The notes under the pieces are model-generated. The model made no database searches. It had not been told where the DNA came from and worked only from the letters and a program-made list of their open reading frames with translations. A DNA stretch of 58,825 nucleotides from Ornatilinea sp. (GTDB lineage: Bacteria; Chloroflexota; Anaerolineae; Anaerolineales; Anaerolineaceae). How positions within the stretch are numbered: the stretch's first letter is position 1; every line of letters begins with the position of its first letter. Position numbers and translations under genes: made by a program. The stretch is taken from positions 1-58,825 of the forward strand of contig JAHDQE010000079.1 of NCBI GenBank assembly GCA_018433975.1, read 5' to 3'. Below are positions 1 to 8,703 of the stretch, in pieces.

Positions 1-420
1 CAGAACCACTGCCTCGGCAAAAGATCCTTCACCTATCGCATTCATCCGCCCGCCAACATCATCCGCGCCGGAAGCTTGCAAAGCTTCCACACAGCGCAAA
101 ACGTAATCCGTTGCGATGAGCGTATGTCCATCCACGCGAACGATCACATCCCCTTTTGCCCGGCGCAGTGCGGCGTTGATCCCGGTAGGAACAATCCTGC
201 CGGGGTTATCAATCAGCCGAAGATTCGGATGTTTTTTCTGGTATTCCTGAACAATTTGACGCGTCGAGTCGGTGGACATTCCATCTGCCACAAAGATTTC
301 CATACGATCTTGTGAATAATTCTGGTTCAAAACCGCTTCCAGGCTCCAGCGAATAAAAGCTCCTTCGTTGCGGATGGGCATAAGAAGCGTAACAAAGGGA
401 ACGCCCATCAAACTATTCAT
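1..420 (-). CDS. Glycosyltransferase family 2, partial (C-terminus beyond window)
   Basis: The minus-strand frame opens with ATG at 420 and runs off the left edge, giving the first 140 residues. The N-terminus has the GT-A fold pattern of family 2: a hydrophobic strand ending in PIRNEG, then FVADGMSTDST, and later VIVRVDGHT, where the Asp of RVDGH is the likely metal/nucleotide-binding Asp (a DxD-like position). Such enzymes transfer sugars from nucleotide donors at the cytoplasmic face of the membrane. The start overlaps the stop of the preceding adenylate-forming gene by 8 bases, which suggests translational coupling in the polysaccharide operon. Acceptor and sugar cannot be told, and the C-terminal part that might carry membrane helices is missing. 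Confidence 0.85.
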   Translation of the reverse strand, partial: MNSLMGVPFVTLLMPIRNEGAFIRWSLEAVLNQNYSQDRMEIFVADGMSTDSTRQIVQEYQKKHPNLRLIDNPGRIVPTGINAALRRAKGDVIVRVDGHTLIATDYVLRCVEALQASGADDVGGRMNAIGEGSFAEAVVL

Positions 421-1822
421 GGAGATTCCCTTGAATTTGTGAAATTACGGCCTTGAATTTGCCATTCCGACTTCTTGGAATCGCATTGACTGTTTCAAAA
501 TCAACGCACACATCACCCACGCGCTGGCGTAATCTTTCTGCCAATATATTCTCATCTCGCTCATTCCATTCTGGAGCAGGTACATATTTAACCTTGAATT
601 TTCCGATCTCTTCCTGAATGATCTGCGCTTCCAGAAGGTGAAGATCTGTTTTAAAAATCGGATCAAGACGACCGATCCGGCGACCATCACGGGTGAGAAT
701 GACATCATCCTGCCGGCCTTCAATGCTTAACAACCGCGGCAAACTCCGCCCACAGCCACATTCTTTGATCGCCGCATTTTGTGCCCCCCGGTCGCCAACT
801 TCATAGCGAATTAATGGCATATTTACATTGAGCAGCCCTGTGCAAATCAGCCGTCCTGTTTCTCCATCCTGAACAGACTCATCCGAATCATCCGAGACCA
901 CTTCTAAGTGACCCACTTCCGGCCAGAGATGATAAACTCCTTCACTGCATTGGCTTGCCGCACAAACGAATTCGGCCATCCCATAGGTATCATAAACCGG
1001 ACACTCAAAAAACTCACGAATCATTTGTTTTTGAAAAGAAAAAAGGGGTTCAGCGTTGCTGATGACGACTTTTAATACCGGTGGAGAAAGCTTCAATTGA
1101 AAAGCCGTTTGCGCAAGCGCAAAAATTGCAGATGGATATCCCAACAAATATTTCACACCATGGCGCCTAATCGCGTCGATATAAAAAGGAACATTTTCCG
1201 GGTTGATGTGGTATGCCGAGCAGTACAGCTGTTTCATACCTGCATTCCACACCCAGAAAGGTGGCTTTACCCACTCGAACGGAACCACAAGCTGTCCGCC
1301 CAAGATCGCCCAGCGGTCAAATCGCGATACGCCATACCAACGCCGCCAGCGCGCCTCGAATAAAGCGTACCACTGTTGTATTGTTTTGGTGCTCTCCCAG
1401 ATCTTCAATGGGGTTCCCGATGTGCCGCTGGTGTGATCACAATACATTTTGCGCGGGTTGCAATCCTCAGCCACAAAGGCAAGCGGGTTCTTACGCACTT
1501 CTTCTTTTTTGAGAATTGGCCAGTTTTCCAGATAAATCCAGGAAGCGCGATTCCCATTTTTCCTTTGCTCTTCCCAATATCTCCGATAATACGGTACGGC
1601 TTTTACCGATCGGTTCAAAACAAATTCCAAACGTTCCGCCTGCCACATCTTCCATTGATTCTCATCCCAGGTTTCCCGCTCCACCGCTTTTTCAACCATC
1701 TGTTCCGTATTTTTGCCGTAGCGAAGATGTTGGAGTTGATAGCCTTTCGTGCTTGCCACAAACACTTTCAAGGGGTAGGGTAGATGATGGTAAATGGAAA
1801 TAAAATTTATGCCGTTGATCAT
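413..1822 (-). CDS. CapK/PaaK-like adenylate-forming enzyme
   Basis: This 469-residue protein belongs to the ANL superfamily, phenylacetate-CoA ligase/CapK branch. The ATP-binding P-loop TSGTSGTP lies at residues 131-138, a YGMAE motif at about 285 and a GRQDD hinge-type motif at about 375. Length fits the family. CapK-like members are common in capsule and exopolysaccharide loci, where they are presumed to activate an acyl or amino acid group that decorates the glycan; their substrate is usually unknown and is unknown here. It overlaps the downstream GT2 start by 8 bases and follows a GT4 gene after about 150 bases. A role in acyl or aminoacyl modification of the polymer is inference from context. 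Confidence 0.85.
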   Translation of the reverse strand: MINGINFISIYHHLPYPLKVFVASTKGYQLQHLRYGKNTEQMVEKAVERETWDENQWKMWQAERLEFVLNRSVKAVPYYRRYWEEQRKNGNRASWIYLENWPILKKEEVRKNPLAFVAEDCNPRKMYCDHTSGTSGTPLKIWESTKTIQQWYALFEARWRRWYGVSRFDRWAILGGQLVVPFEWVKPPFWVWNAGMKQLYCSAYHINPENVPFYIDAIRRHGVKYLLGYPSAIFALAQTAFQLKLSPPVLKVVISNAEPLFSFQKQMIREFFECPVYDTYGMAEFVCAASQCSEGVYHLWPEVGHLEVVSDDSDESVQDGETGRLICTGLLNVNMPLIRYEVGDRGAQNAAIKECGCGRSLPRLLSIEGRQDDVILTRDGRRIGRLDPIFKTDLHLLEAQIIQEEIGKFKVKYVPAPEWNERDENILAERLRQRVGDVCVDFETVNAIPRSRNGKFKAVISQIQGNLHE

Positions 1823-1979
1823 TAAAATTTCTTTTTAGTCCGGTTGTGGCAGAGGAGCTCTATTTTAAGAAGGATTGCTTTTCGGTATATTGGATTCATT
1901 TCGTTGTCTTCATTTTTTATATTGCTTCAATATCTGGATAGCGATAAATTTCACCCTGTAAGTTTTCTGTCTCATCGCA

Positions 1980-3026
1980 TTATTCCAAAACTTTACTCCC
2001 CGTAATATTGATTTCCCGCAGGAGTTCTTCCCATTTTGGAAGGGTAATTGACCAATCAAACTGCTCCGCCTTTTCACGCGCGTTAGACGATAATCGCGCT
2101 GCCAGACCGGGCTCGGTGAGAATGCGCCGCACAGCGGCTGCCATCGCAGCAGAGTCATTGGACGGGACAAGAAGCCCATCCACTCCATCTTCAACCAGAT
2201 AGGGAATACCGCCAACATTGGTAGACACAACACACAATCCGCTTGCCATCGCTTCTAAAAGACTGACCGGCGTGTTGTCGATATTAGTGGTATTGAGAAA
2301 AATATCCCCTTCATTCAACCTCAGCGGCACATCCTGCTTGGATATCAATCCCGGTAACTGGAGGCGGTCAGCGATACCAAGGCTTTCAGCAATTTGCCTC
2401 GTTTGGTGCAGGCTGCCATCCCCTTTATCCGGACCGATCATCAGCAATTGGATGTCTGGAAAAGTGGGTAACAGCAGAGCGGTTACCCGAGGGGCAAGTT
2501 CCGGGTTATAGACCTCGTGAAAAGCTCGCAGCCAGACAAGCCTCGGTCGGGGTTGAATTCTGTGTTTGAACGTATAAGCTCTAATATCTACAGGGTTGGG
2601 GACGAGTCTTAAATCTTTGCAGTAGCCCCGCATCTTGCTAAAGAGGTATCCGGATGGGGCCGTAACGGTAGATGCGGCATTCAGAATCCACCGTATATGG
2701 GATGGATATTTCTTTGCAAAATCGGGTAAATTTCCTCCATGCAAAGTTAGAATAACCGGTTTTTTCAGAAGAACCAATATCTTAACACTCAGAAAAGCCC
2801 ATAAGAACGCCGGTCCACTGAATACATCGACCTGGGCGACATCATAATCCTTCCTGCGGTGAACAACCGTCCACAACATATCCAATAATCGAAGGATTTT
2901 ATTTACTTTTGAAGATGTGTAGAGGATTTCAAAACCTTTTTGTTGAAGTTGGTCCGCTATCTCAAAGCTGGCCCCTACATTATGCCCGGAATCGTGCAGA
3001 TGGTTTCCAACAAAAAGCACTTTCAC
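1980..3026 (-). CDS. Glycosyltransferase family 4 (GTG start)
   Basis: The 348-residue protein has the GT-B layout of family 4. The N-terminal domain begins KVLFVGNHLHDSG with a glycine-rich acceptor-side loop, and the C-terminal donor domain carries the EX7E-type motif in SLLEAMASGLCVVSTNVGG, followed by LVEDGVDGLL. Such enzymes are retaining transferases acting on lipid-linked or growing glycans in the cytoplasm. The start is GTG directly after the TAA of the upstream GT4 gene, with AAGGGA inside the upstream gene as ribosome-binding site. It is one of five GT4 enzymes in this locus. Donor and linkage cannot be read from the sequence. Confidence 0.9.
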   Translation of the reverse strand: MKVLFVGNHLHDSGHNVGASFEIADQLQQKGFEILYTSSKVNKILRLLDMLWTVVHRRKDYDVAQVDVFSGPAFLWAFLSVKILVLLKKPVILTLHGGNLPDFAKKYPSHIRWILNAASTVTAPSGYLFSKMRGYCKDLRLVPNPVDIRAYTFKHRIQPRPRLVWLRAFHEVYNPELAPRVTALLLPTFPDIQLLMIGPDKGDGSLHQTRQIAESLGIADRLQLPGLISKQDVPLRLNEGDIFLNTTNIDNTPVSLLEAMASGLCVVSTNVGGIPYLVEDGVDGLLVPSNDSAAMAAAVRRILTEPGLAARLSSNAREKAEQFDWSITLPKWEELLREINITGSKVLE

Positions 3027-4160
3027 TTACAAATCCCTTTTCTCTTTCAACCCGATCCCCGTCTCGCGATAGAAATCGATCATCTGATCTGTCATGTTGC
3101 TTAAAGTGTATTCTCTGACGATTTTTTCTTTACCGTCATTAGCAATCCTCTTAGCCCATTCAGGATTTGAGAGCAATTCCTGAATAGATCGGGCAATTAC
3201 TTCAGGATCATTTGACGGGAGGATGACCCCTGTCCGGCCATTTTCAATGATCTCACTCACGTCCCCAACATTTGTTGATATCACCGGAAGACCACCAGCC
3301 AATGCTTCCATGATGACATTGGGAGTTCCTTCGTAATCTGAGGTCAGACAAAAAACATCGAACATCAACATATATTTTTGGGCATCACGGATAAACCCTG
3401 GAAAAAAATAGGTGTCTTTTTGGAGTAGTTTTTCGGCTTTAGTGTAAAGCTGTGATTTCAAAGGGCCATCTCCAATGATCAACAAACCACAATTCATTCC
3501 ATTTTGCTGAATAATCCGGACCGACTCAATCAGAAGATCAAAGCGTTTTGCCTGAACCATTAAACCAACAGCACCAACAACTATCATTCCATCAGGGATC
3601 TCGAATTGTTCGCGCAGGGATTTTCTCTCAGATTCTATGGAAACCGCTGCAGTGTTTTCAAAATCCAATCCATTTGGAATATAGCAAATTTCCTTTCGGG
3701 GCCAACGCTTTTGTAACTCTTGCAGTCCAAACCGGCTGTTTACGGTAATCCCTTTAAAACAACAATAACTGAGCCAATACAAAATAAATCCCAGTGTGTG
3801 TATGGTGTATTGTTCAGTTGAGCGTTGAGATCCAATACAGAGGGGAGTCCCTGTGAAAAAGGCAACCACTACCGCATACAGCCCGGTAAAACTGGACCAG
3901 GAATGAATGATTTGAGTCGGATGTTTTTTAACAAAGGCAATCATCTTTATAATTGCCCTCAGACGGAATGTGGTCGTCACCTCACACAAGGGAACACCCA
4001 GTTCGCGGATTGGCCCTTCCCAATAATCATCATGCCCCCCATGTAAAGTAATTACCGAAACTTTCCAACCTCTTTGATGAAGCTCCCTGACAAGAAGATA
4101 TAATTGTTTTTCTGCTCCGCCAAGGATCAATTGACCAATAATAAAAGTTACTGAATTCAT
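3027..4160 (-). CDS. Glycosyltransferase family 4
   Basis: This 377-residue GT-B protein has an N-terminal loop with LILGGAEKQLYLLVREL, the GGAE pattern typical of GT4 enzymes that act on lipid-linked acceptors. Its C-terminal donor-binding half reads LTSDYEGTPNVIMEALAGG, then STNVGDVSEI. A central hydrophobic stretch (GFILYWLSYCCFKGITV) may contact the membrane. Length is normal for the family. The gene abuts the next GT4 gene with no spacer (TAA then GTG) and follows the deacetylase gene by 6 bases, so all three are probably cotranslated. Sugar specificity is unknown. Confidence 0.9.
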   Translation of the reverse strand: MNSVTFIIGQLILGGAEKQLYLLVRELHQRGWKVSVITLHGGHDDYWEGPIRELGVPLCEVTTTFRLRAIIKMIAFVKKHPTQIIHSWSSFTGLYAVVVAFFTGTPLCIGSQRSTEQYTIHTLGFILYWLSYCCFKGITVNSRFGLQELQKRWPRKEICYIPNGLDFENTAAVSIESERKSLREQFEIPDGMIVVGAVGLMVQAKRFDLLIESVRIIQQNGMNCGLLIIGDGPLKSQLYTKAEKLLQKDTYFFPGFIRDAQKYMLMFDVFCLTSDYEGTPNVIMEALAGGLPVISTNVGDVSEIIENGRTGVILPSNDPEVIARSIQELLSNPEWAKRIANDGKEKIVREYTLSNMTDQMIDFYRETGIGLKEKRDL

Positions 4161-4166
4161 TTCATA

Positions 4167-5075
4167 TCATCCAATTTTGAAATTCAGACTTCTCAATTGG
4201 TCACCCAGAATTATTTTGATCATTAATTTAACCAGAGAAGAAGAGTACACCCCCATTCGAGGAACATCCTGATCATTCCAGTCACGTCGGATTGGAATAA
4301 CCGAAAACCCATTGGAGAGGTTTTCTTCTCTGCAAATTTTTAATATCGCTTCATTGTAATCACCTGATGGATAAGCGATTAAGGTCGGTTCAACTGAAGT
4401 AACGTTCTTCAAAAAATCGATATTTTTCAATAATTGATTCCGGGTCTCTTCGGGACTGCATTGGGTCAAAAAAGCATGATCGGCGGTATGAACACCGAGT
4501 GTAAATAATTCATCACGCGCTATAATCTTCAATTCCTCTTCCGACATTCCTGAAAAGTATTCGGAAATCATTTCTTCAGGGACAAAAGACTCCATCCCGG
4601 GCAATTCTTGATCGATTACTTTATACATTTCAGAGGGATGTGGGTTCAAATCCAACAACAGAGATCGAATTTTTTGAATGCTTTTTTGTCTGTTCCTGCT
4701 GTTAAAATCGAACAAGTTGCCGTGCAGCGATAGTTTTTGCGCCTGGAAATAACCATTAAGTGCCTTCAGATAACTGAACCAGAGGTATTTCCCAGGCTGG
4801 CAATGGCGGTGAGATACAAAAAAAATGGCGGGGATATTCAGACGTTTTAAAATCGGGACAACATATAAAAAATTGTTATTGTATCCATCGTCAAAAGTTA
4901 ATAGAATTTGTTTCCGGTTTGAAGACTGCGCTTCATTGAATTTTTCAAAACTGGTAAAGCAATATCGTTTCGATAAAAACTGCATTTGCTTTTCAAATAC
5001 TTTCACCGCCATGGTTCCATGACCACCATATTGAGAAACACCATGATACATCAATACATGAAAATTCTTCATCAT
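4167..5075 (-). CDS. Polysaccharide deacetylase (NodB/CE4 family)
   Basis: The protein of about 302 residues shows the CE4 motifs in order: TFDDGY (catalytic Asp and metal Asp) near residue 61, HTADH (the metal-binding H-S/T-x3-H motif) near 195, and AYPSGDYN near 235. The N-terminus LMYHGVS is also typical. No signal peptide is visible, so it may act on a cytoplasmic or membrane-facing substrate. Members remove N-acetyl, or sometimes O-acetyl, groups from sugars. The frame opens with a TTG, but ATG at 5075 or 5072 is the more likely start. It sits between the Wzy_C-type membrane protein and two GT4 genes, suggesting it deacetylates a sugar of this polymer or its intermediate. Confidence 0.85.
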   Translation of the reverse strand: MMKNFHVLMYHGVSQYGGHGTMAVKVFEKQMQFLSKRYCFTSFEKFNEAQSSNRKQILLTFDDGYNNNFLYVVPILKRLNIPAIFFVSHRHCQPGKYLWFSYLKALNGYFQAQKLSLHGNLFDFNSRNRQKSIQKIRSLLLDLNPHPSEMYKVIDQELPGMESFVPEEMISEYFSGMSEEELKIIARDELFTLGVHTADHAFLTQCSPEETRNQLLKNIDFLKNVTSVEPTLIAYPSGDYNEAILKICREENLSNGFSVIPIRRDWNDQDVPRMGVYSSSLVKLMIKIILGDQLRSLNFKIG

Positions 5076-5090
5076 CAAGGTTTCAAAAAA

Positions 5091-6449
5091 TTACCTGATC
5101 CTGCGGTTTTTCAACGCCGGGCGATTAACTTTATTGGGAGTTCTTGAACCAGTTCGCGGAGTAAATTCCGTTTGTTCTGTAAACACATCCTCCTGAAGCT
5201 CGCCCTTTCTCAGTTTTTGGAAATATAAGCTTGCCCCCATGACGATCCAAATTATCTTATCTGCGCTTTGATTCATGGTGACTCCCCCCAGAAGCATAAT
5301 CAAAAATACAATAAACCACGCAGTCTGGATACCTGCAACTTTGATATCGCCCTCTCGACGTTTTGCCAGCAAATTCTTTAAGGTGGTGGTCAGCATCACC
5401 ATGAAAATACCAAAACCGACAATACCGGTCTCGGATAAAACCTGAAGATAAGTATTGTGGGTAACTGCGCTCCAAAACCGGGGGAGTAAATCATAACCGG
5501 CATAATACCTGAGCTGTATGGGATACATTCCAATCCCAACACCCTGCACCGGGTAATCCAGCCACATTCGCCAGGCAGCACCCCAAAGTTTATAACGCAG
5601 TCCAATAGTATCGGTGCCCTGTGAGATTGAAGGAATAATGGATCCAATGATTTTAAAGATACTATCCGACATAAATGTCAGGACAATGATCGCGACAAAA
5701 AAAGATCCAATCAATAATACGCTTTGCTTTTTTTGAGGATTTAACAAGACCATTAACCCAACCGCAGTAAACAGAAGCACCATCCCGGTTCGCGAAACCG
5801 TGAAAAAGACCCCCAGAAAAGTAATGATCATTCCTGCATTGGCAATCAAACGCAGGACCTTATTTTTCTCATTGATTCTCAAATAACTGAAGAAGATCAT
5901 TCCAACCACAAAATACCGGGCGGCTGAATTTGCTCCCTCGGTGAGACCGATAGCGCGGATATCTAATGAGATGTCATTGATAACATACCCCTGTTGAATA
6001 GCAATCAAGGCCGAAATAGCCGAGACGGCTGAAAAAATCCACAAAAAGGCCCGGTGCTTCTGATAGGTATCTAATAACTCACCCGACAGGAAAGTCAATA
6101 ACCACAATTGAACGAAAGTAAATACCCAGTTCCGGTCAGCACCATTCCATGCTGCCTGTGGATGCGTAACAAACATCCAGAATATGAAAAGGAAACTCCA
6201 CACATTAATGGCATGGATTTGAAGAGAAAAGTTACCAGACCTTTTCTTATTTTTAAAAAAGAACCCTATCAGGGTTACCAGACCAATTAAAGGAGCAATT
6301 GAGGAAAGAAAAGGAATTGAAGGCAGCAACTCCACCATTACCAGGCTGGCCGCTGTGAAAATAACACCCAGGTATGGCTGCGGTAATATTAATATTCCAA
6401 GTAAAGCAGTGACAAAAACAGTGAAAAATATCTCGGAGATTTCAAACAT
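5091..6449 (-). CDS. O-antigen ligase/polymerase-like membrane protein (Wzy_C)
   Basis: This 452-residue protein has about ten to twelve hydrophobic segments and the Wzy_C signature HNTYLQVLSETGIVGF near residue 340, preceded by a large loop with the PVQGVGIGMYP pattern. The family includes O-antigen ligases (WaaL), Wzy polymerases and PglL-like oligosaccharyltransferases, all of which use undecaprenyl-linked glycans on the outer face of the membrane. The C-terminal tail (about 35 residues, rich in Arg, Pro and Thr) is cytoplasmic-looking and basic. The neighbours are the deacetylase and a GT4 gene. Because the same locus carries an ABC glycan exporter, a ligase that attaches the exported glycan to a surface anchor is a possible role, but polymerase or protein glycosylation cannot be excluded. 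Confidence 0.8.
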   Translation of the reverse strand: MFEISEIFFTVFVTALLGILILPQPYLGVIFTAASLVMVELLPSIPFLSSIAPLIGLVTLIGFFFKNKKRSGNFSLQIHAINVWSFLFIFWMFVTHPQAAWNGADRNWVFTFVQLWLLTFLSGELLDTYQKHRAFLWIFSAVSAISALIAIQQGYVINDISLDIRAIGLTEGANSAARYFVVGMIFFSYLRINEKNKVLRLIANAGMIITFLGVFFTVSRTGMVLLFTAVGLMVLLNPQKKQSVLLIGSFFVAIIVLTFMSDSIFKIIGSIIPSISQGTDTIGLRYKLWGAAWRMWLDYPVQGVGIGMYPIQLRYYAGYDLLPRFWSAVTHNTYLQVLSETGIVGFGIFMVMLTTTLKNLLAKRREGDIKVAGIQTAWFIVFLIMLLGGVTMNQSADKIIWIVMGASLYFQKLRKGELQEDVFTEQTEFTPRTGSRTPNKVNRPALKNRRIR

Positions 6450-6471
6450 AAGCTCTTTTTATTTTTATATA

Positions 6472-7680
6472 TCAGACAGAAACAGATCGTCTACTATTAT
6501 CCAATAATTCCTGGTAAATGCTGACCAGCTCTGACTGCCAGGCCAGGAAACTGTGTTCCTGTAACGCATAATTTCGAGCCGCAGTTCCTAATCTTTTTGC
6601 CTGGACGGGATCATTGCTCACCCGGAGAATTGCTTTCTTCAAAGCTGCCGCATCATCAATGGGAACAAACATCCCATTCTCTCCATGATGGATCACTTTC
6701 TCAAGGACCGGTAACTGCGATACCACAACGGGCAGTCCTGACGCCATTGCTTCCAGCACAACATTAGGCAAACCCTCATTTCTGGATGGAAACACAAAAA
6801 CATCAGCGGCACGGTAATGTTCGGCCAATAACGTTCGATCGTTTAATAATCCTGTGAAGAAAACCCTGGGCTTCAACTCGTGCTGTTCTATTTTACTGGA
6901 CAAATCATTAACAAAGTCCTCGTCTACAGTTGGGTTTTCCCTCTTATTTCTTGGACCAACAAGTAGCAAATATAGATTCGGGTTTTCAACAAATGCATTA
7001 ATGTATGCCTTGATCAAAACATCTACACCTTTACGATGAATCAGGCTCCCTACATAGATCAAAATTGTAGCATCCAGAGGAAGATTTAATTTTTGTCGAA
7101 GGATTTTTTTTTCTTCTTTTGATTTTGGAGGATAGAACAGATCAGAATCTACTGAATTCATGAGTGTATGAACCTGTGTAGTTGAAAAGCCGAATTTTAG
7201 ATAATCTGCAGTTAAAAAATCGGAAATAGGCAGGATCGCCTTGAATTTTTTTAAACACCAGATCTTTAACTTACCAAATCTTTCTTTGAGGATACCTCCC
7301 GGAGTATCTTCATTTAACAGTACACTCTGATATACTGCAGGAATATTTTTCCGGTTTGCCCAAACACCCAACAATAGCCCTGCCCACCATAATACGTGCA
7401 AATGAAGAACATCATACTTCTTTTTATTTTTTGTTAAGGCTCGATATAAAGCAAAAATCCAAATAAATCTTTCCCATTTAGAAGGAATATATTGGCTCCC
7501 GTTATATTCAAAGTTAAACGATTGAATCGAATCCATGATTTGATTTTCATCAGGATCAAGAACCAGGTGGATTACCTCATTATCATTCCAATGTAAAAAA
7601 CCGTATTTCCAATCATAAATTGGCCCGCCAAAACGGCTCTTGAAATTCGGTGCAAAGATGTGCAATACTCTAATGGTCAT
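6472..7680 (-). CDS. Glycosyltransferase family 4
   Basis: The 402-residue GT-B protein starts IRVLHIFAPNFKSRFGGPIYD. Its C-terminal domain has YVGSLIHRKGVDVLIKAY (start of the donor-binding domain) and FPSRNEGLPNVVLEAMASGLP with the EX7E-type arrangement. Both are classic GT4 features. It begins 58 bases after the stop of the upstream GT2 gene and ends 22 bases before the Wzy_C-like gene. The donor is unknown. Confidence 0.92.
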   Translation of the reverse strand: MTIRVLHIFAPNFKSRFGGPIYDWKYGFLHWNDNEVIHLVLDPDENQIMDSIQSFNFEYNGSQYIPSKWERFIWIFALYRALTKNKKKYDVLHLHVLWWAGLLLGVWANRKNIPAVYQSVLLNEDTPGGILKERFGKLKIWCLKKFKAILPISDFLTADYLKFGFSTTQVHTLMNSVDSDLFYPPKSKEEKKILRQKLNLPLDATILIYVGSLIHRKGVDVLIKAYINAFVENPNLYLLLVGPRNKRENPTVDEDFVNDLSSKIEQHELKPRVFFTGLLNDRTLLAEHYRAADVFVFPSRNEGLPNVVLEAMASGLPVVVSQLPVLEKVIHHGENGMFVPIDDAAALKKAILRVSNDPVQAKRLGTAARNYALQEHSFLAWQSELVSIYQELLDNSRRSVSV

Positions 7681-7738
7681 TTTGTCATTTCCGCATTAAT
7701 CATTTGGCGATAATCTTTATAGCATGATAATTCTTGTT

Positions 7739-8671
7739 CTACTTTTTTAACAAACCCTCAAGCAATAAACGGACTGATCCCAATCTAAAACCATACTTTA
7801 AAGATTGAACAAAAGCATTTACCATCGCATTTATGTCCCCACTGCTTCCATGAAAAACGATCCTATGTTGCCAGGTATTTCGATATTGAGGTTTCAGATA
7901 TGCAATCAATTCACCTCGTCCTGAGATTTTTGCCGCATCTGCACAGAGATCTAATGCCCTAACCTGGTTTTCATAAGCAGCTTGACTATGACTGCTCAGG
8001 CTTTCCACAGACTTATATCGAGTCAAAAGGATTTGATCAATATATGCGAAACATATCTCTTCCAGGCCCAGTCGCCACCATAATTCAAAGTCTTCCGAAT
8101 TCCGGAGTTCTTCGTTAAAAAATCCGAACTTCTCAAATATTTCTCGCTTTACGATTACCGAATCCGTCGCAATATAATTTTCCGCAGCAAGGCTTTTGAG
8201 AATACCATCGTTGATGATAAACAAATTACTATCTATCTGTTCAGTCGTCAGAAACTCTAAAGCCCTGGAATTCTCTTCAAAGCTCGTACTCCTTTTATCT
8301 TGCGTATTATTGATATTCACAAAATCACCGAAGAGAAGATCAATCTGCTCGTGGGACTCTAAAGTTTCAACCTGAATCGCTAATTTTTCCTCAGCCCACT
8401 CATCATCGGAATCTAAAAAAGCCAGATACTTTCCTCTTGCCTTCTCAATTGCCCTGTTGCGTGCAAATGCCGCGCCATAATTTTGATCTCGGAAATATTG
8501 GATCCTTAAATCATTGAAAGAAGCTACAACTTCCGCGCTGTTGTCGGTGGATCCATCATCCCAGATGATCAATTCCCAATCCGGGTAGATCTGGTTTATA
8601 ACTGAGTTGATGGACTTTATCAGAAACTCAGCTCGATTATAAGTAGGTAAGATTACAGAAACTAAACACAT
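7739..8671 (-). CDS. Glycosyltransferase family 2
   Basis: The 310-residue GT-A protein begins VSVILPTYNRAEFLIKSINS, followed by IIWDDGSTDNSAEVV and the metal-binding region YLAFLDSDDEW (DxDD) near residue 98. A later RNSEDFELWWRLGL segment (near 197) matches the ED acid/base region of family 2. No membrane helix is evident. It is probably a cytoplasmic inverting transferase acting on the growing lipid-linked glycan. It lies 32 bases downstream of the GT-C gene. Its specificity is unknown. Confidence 0.92.
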   Translation of the reverse strand: MCLVSVILPTYNRAEFLIKSINSVINQIYPDWELIIWDDGSTDNSAEVVASFNDLRIQYFRDQNYGAAFARNRAIEKARGKYLAFLDSDDEWAEEKLAIQVETLESHEQIDLLFGDFVNINNTQDKRSTSFEENSRALEFLTTEQIDSNLFIINDGILKSLAAENYIATDSVIVKREIFEKFGFFNEELRNSEDFELWWRLGLEEICFAYIDQILLTRYKSVESLSSHSQAAYENQVRALDLCADAAKISGRGELIAYLKPQYRNTWQHRIVFHGSSGDINAMVNAFVQSLKYGFRLGSVRLLLEGLLKK

Positions 8672-8703
8672 GTTGCTTCAACAGAAAAGATTCTACAGGA
8701 CAA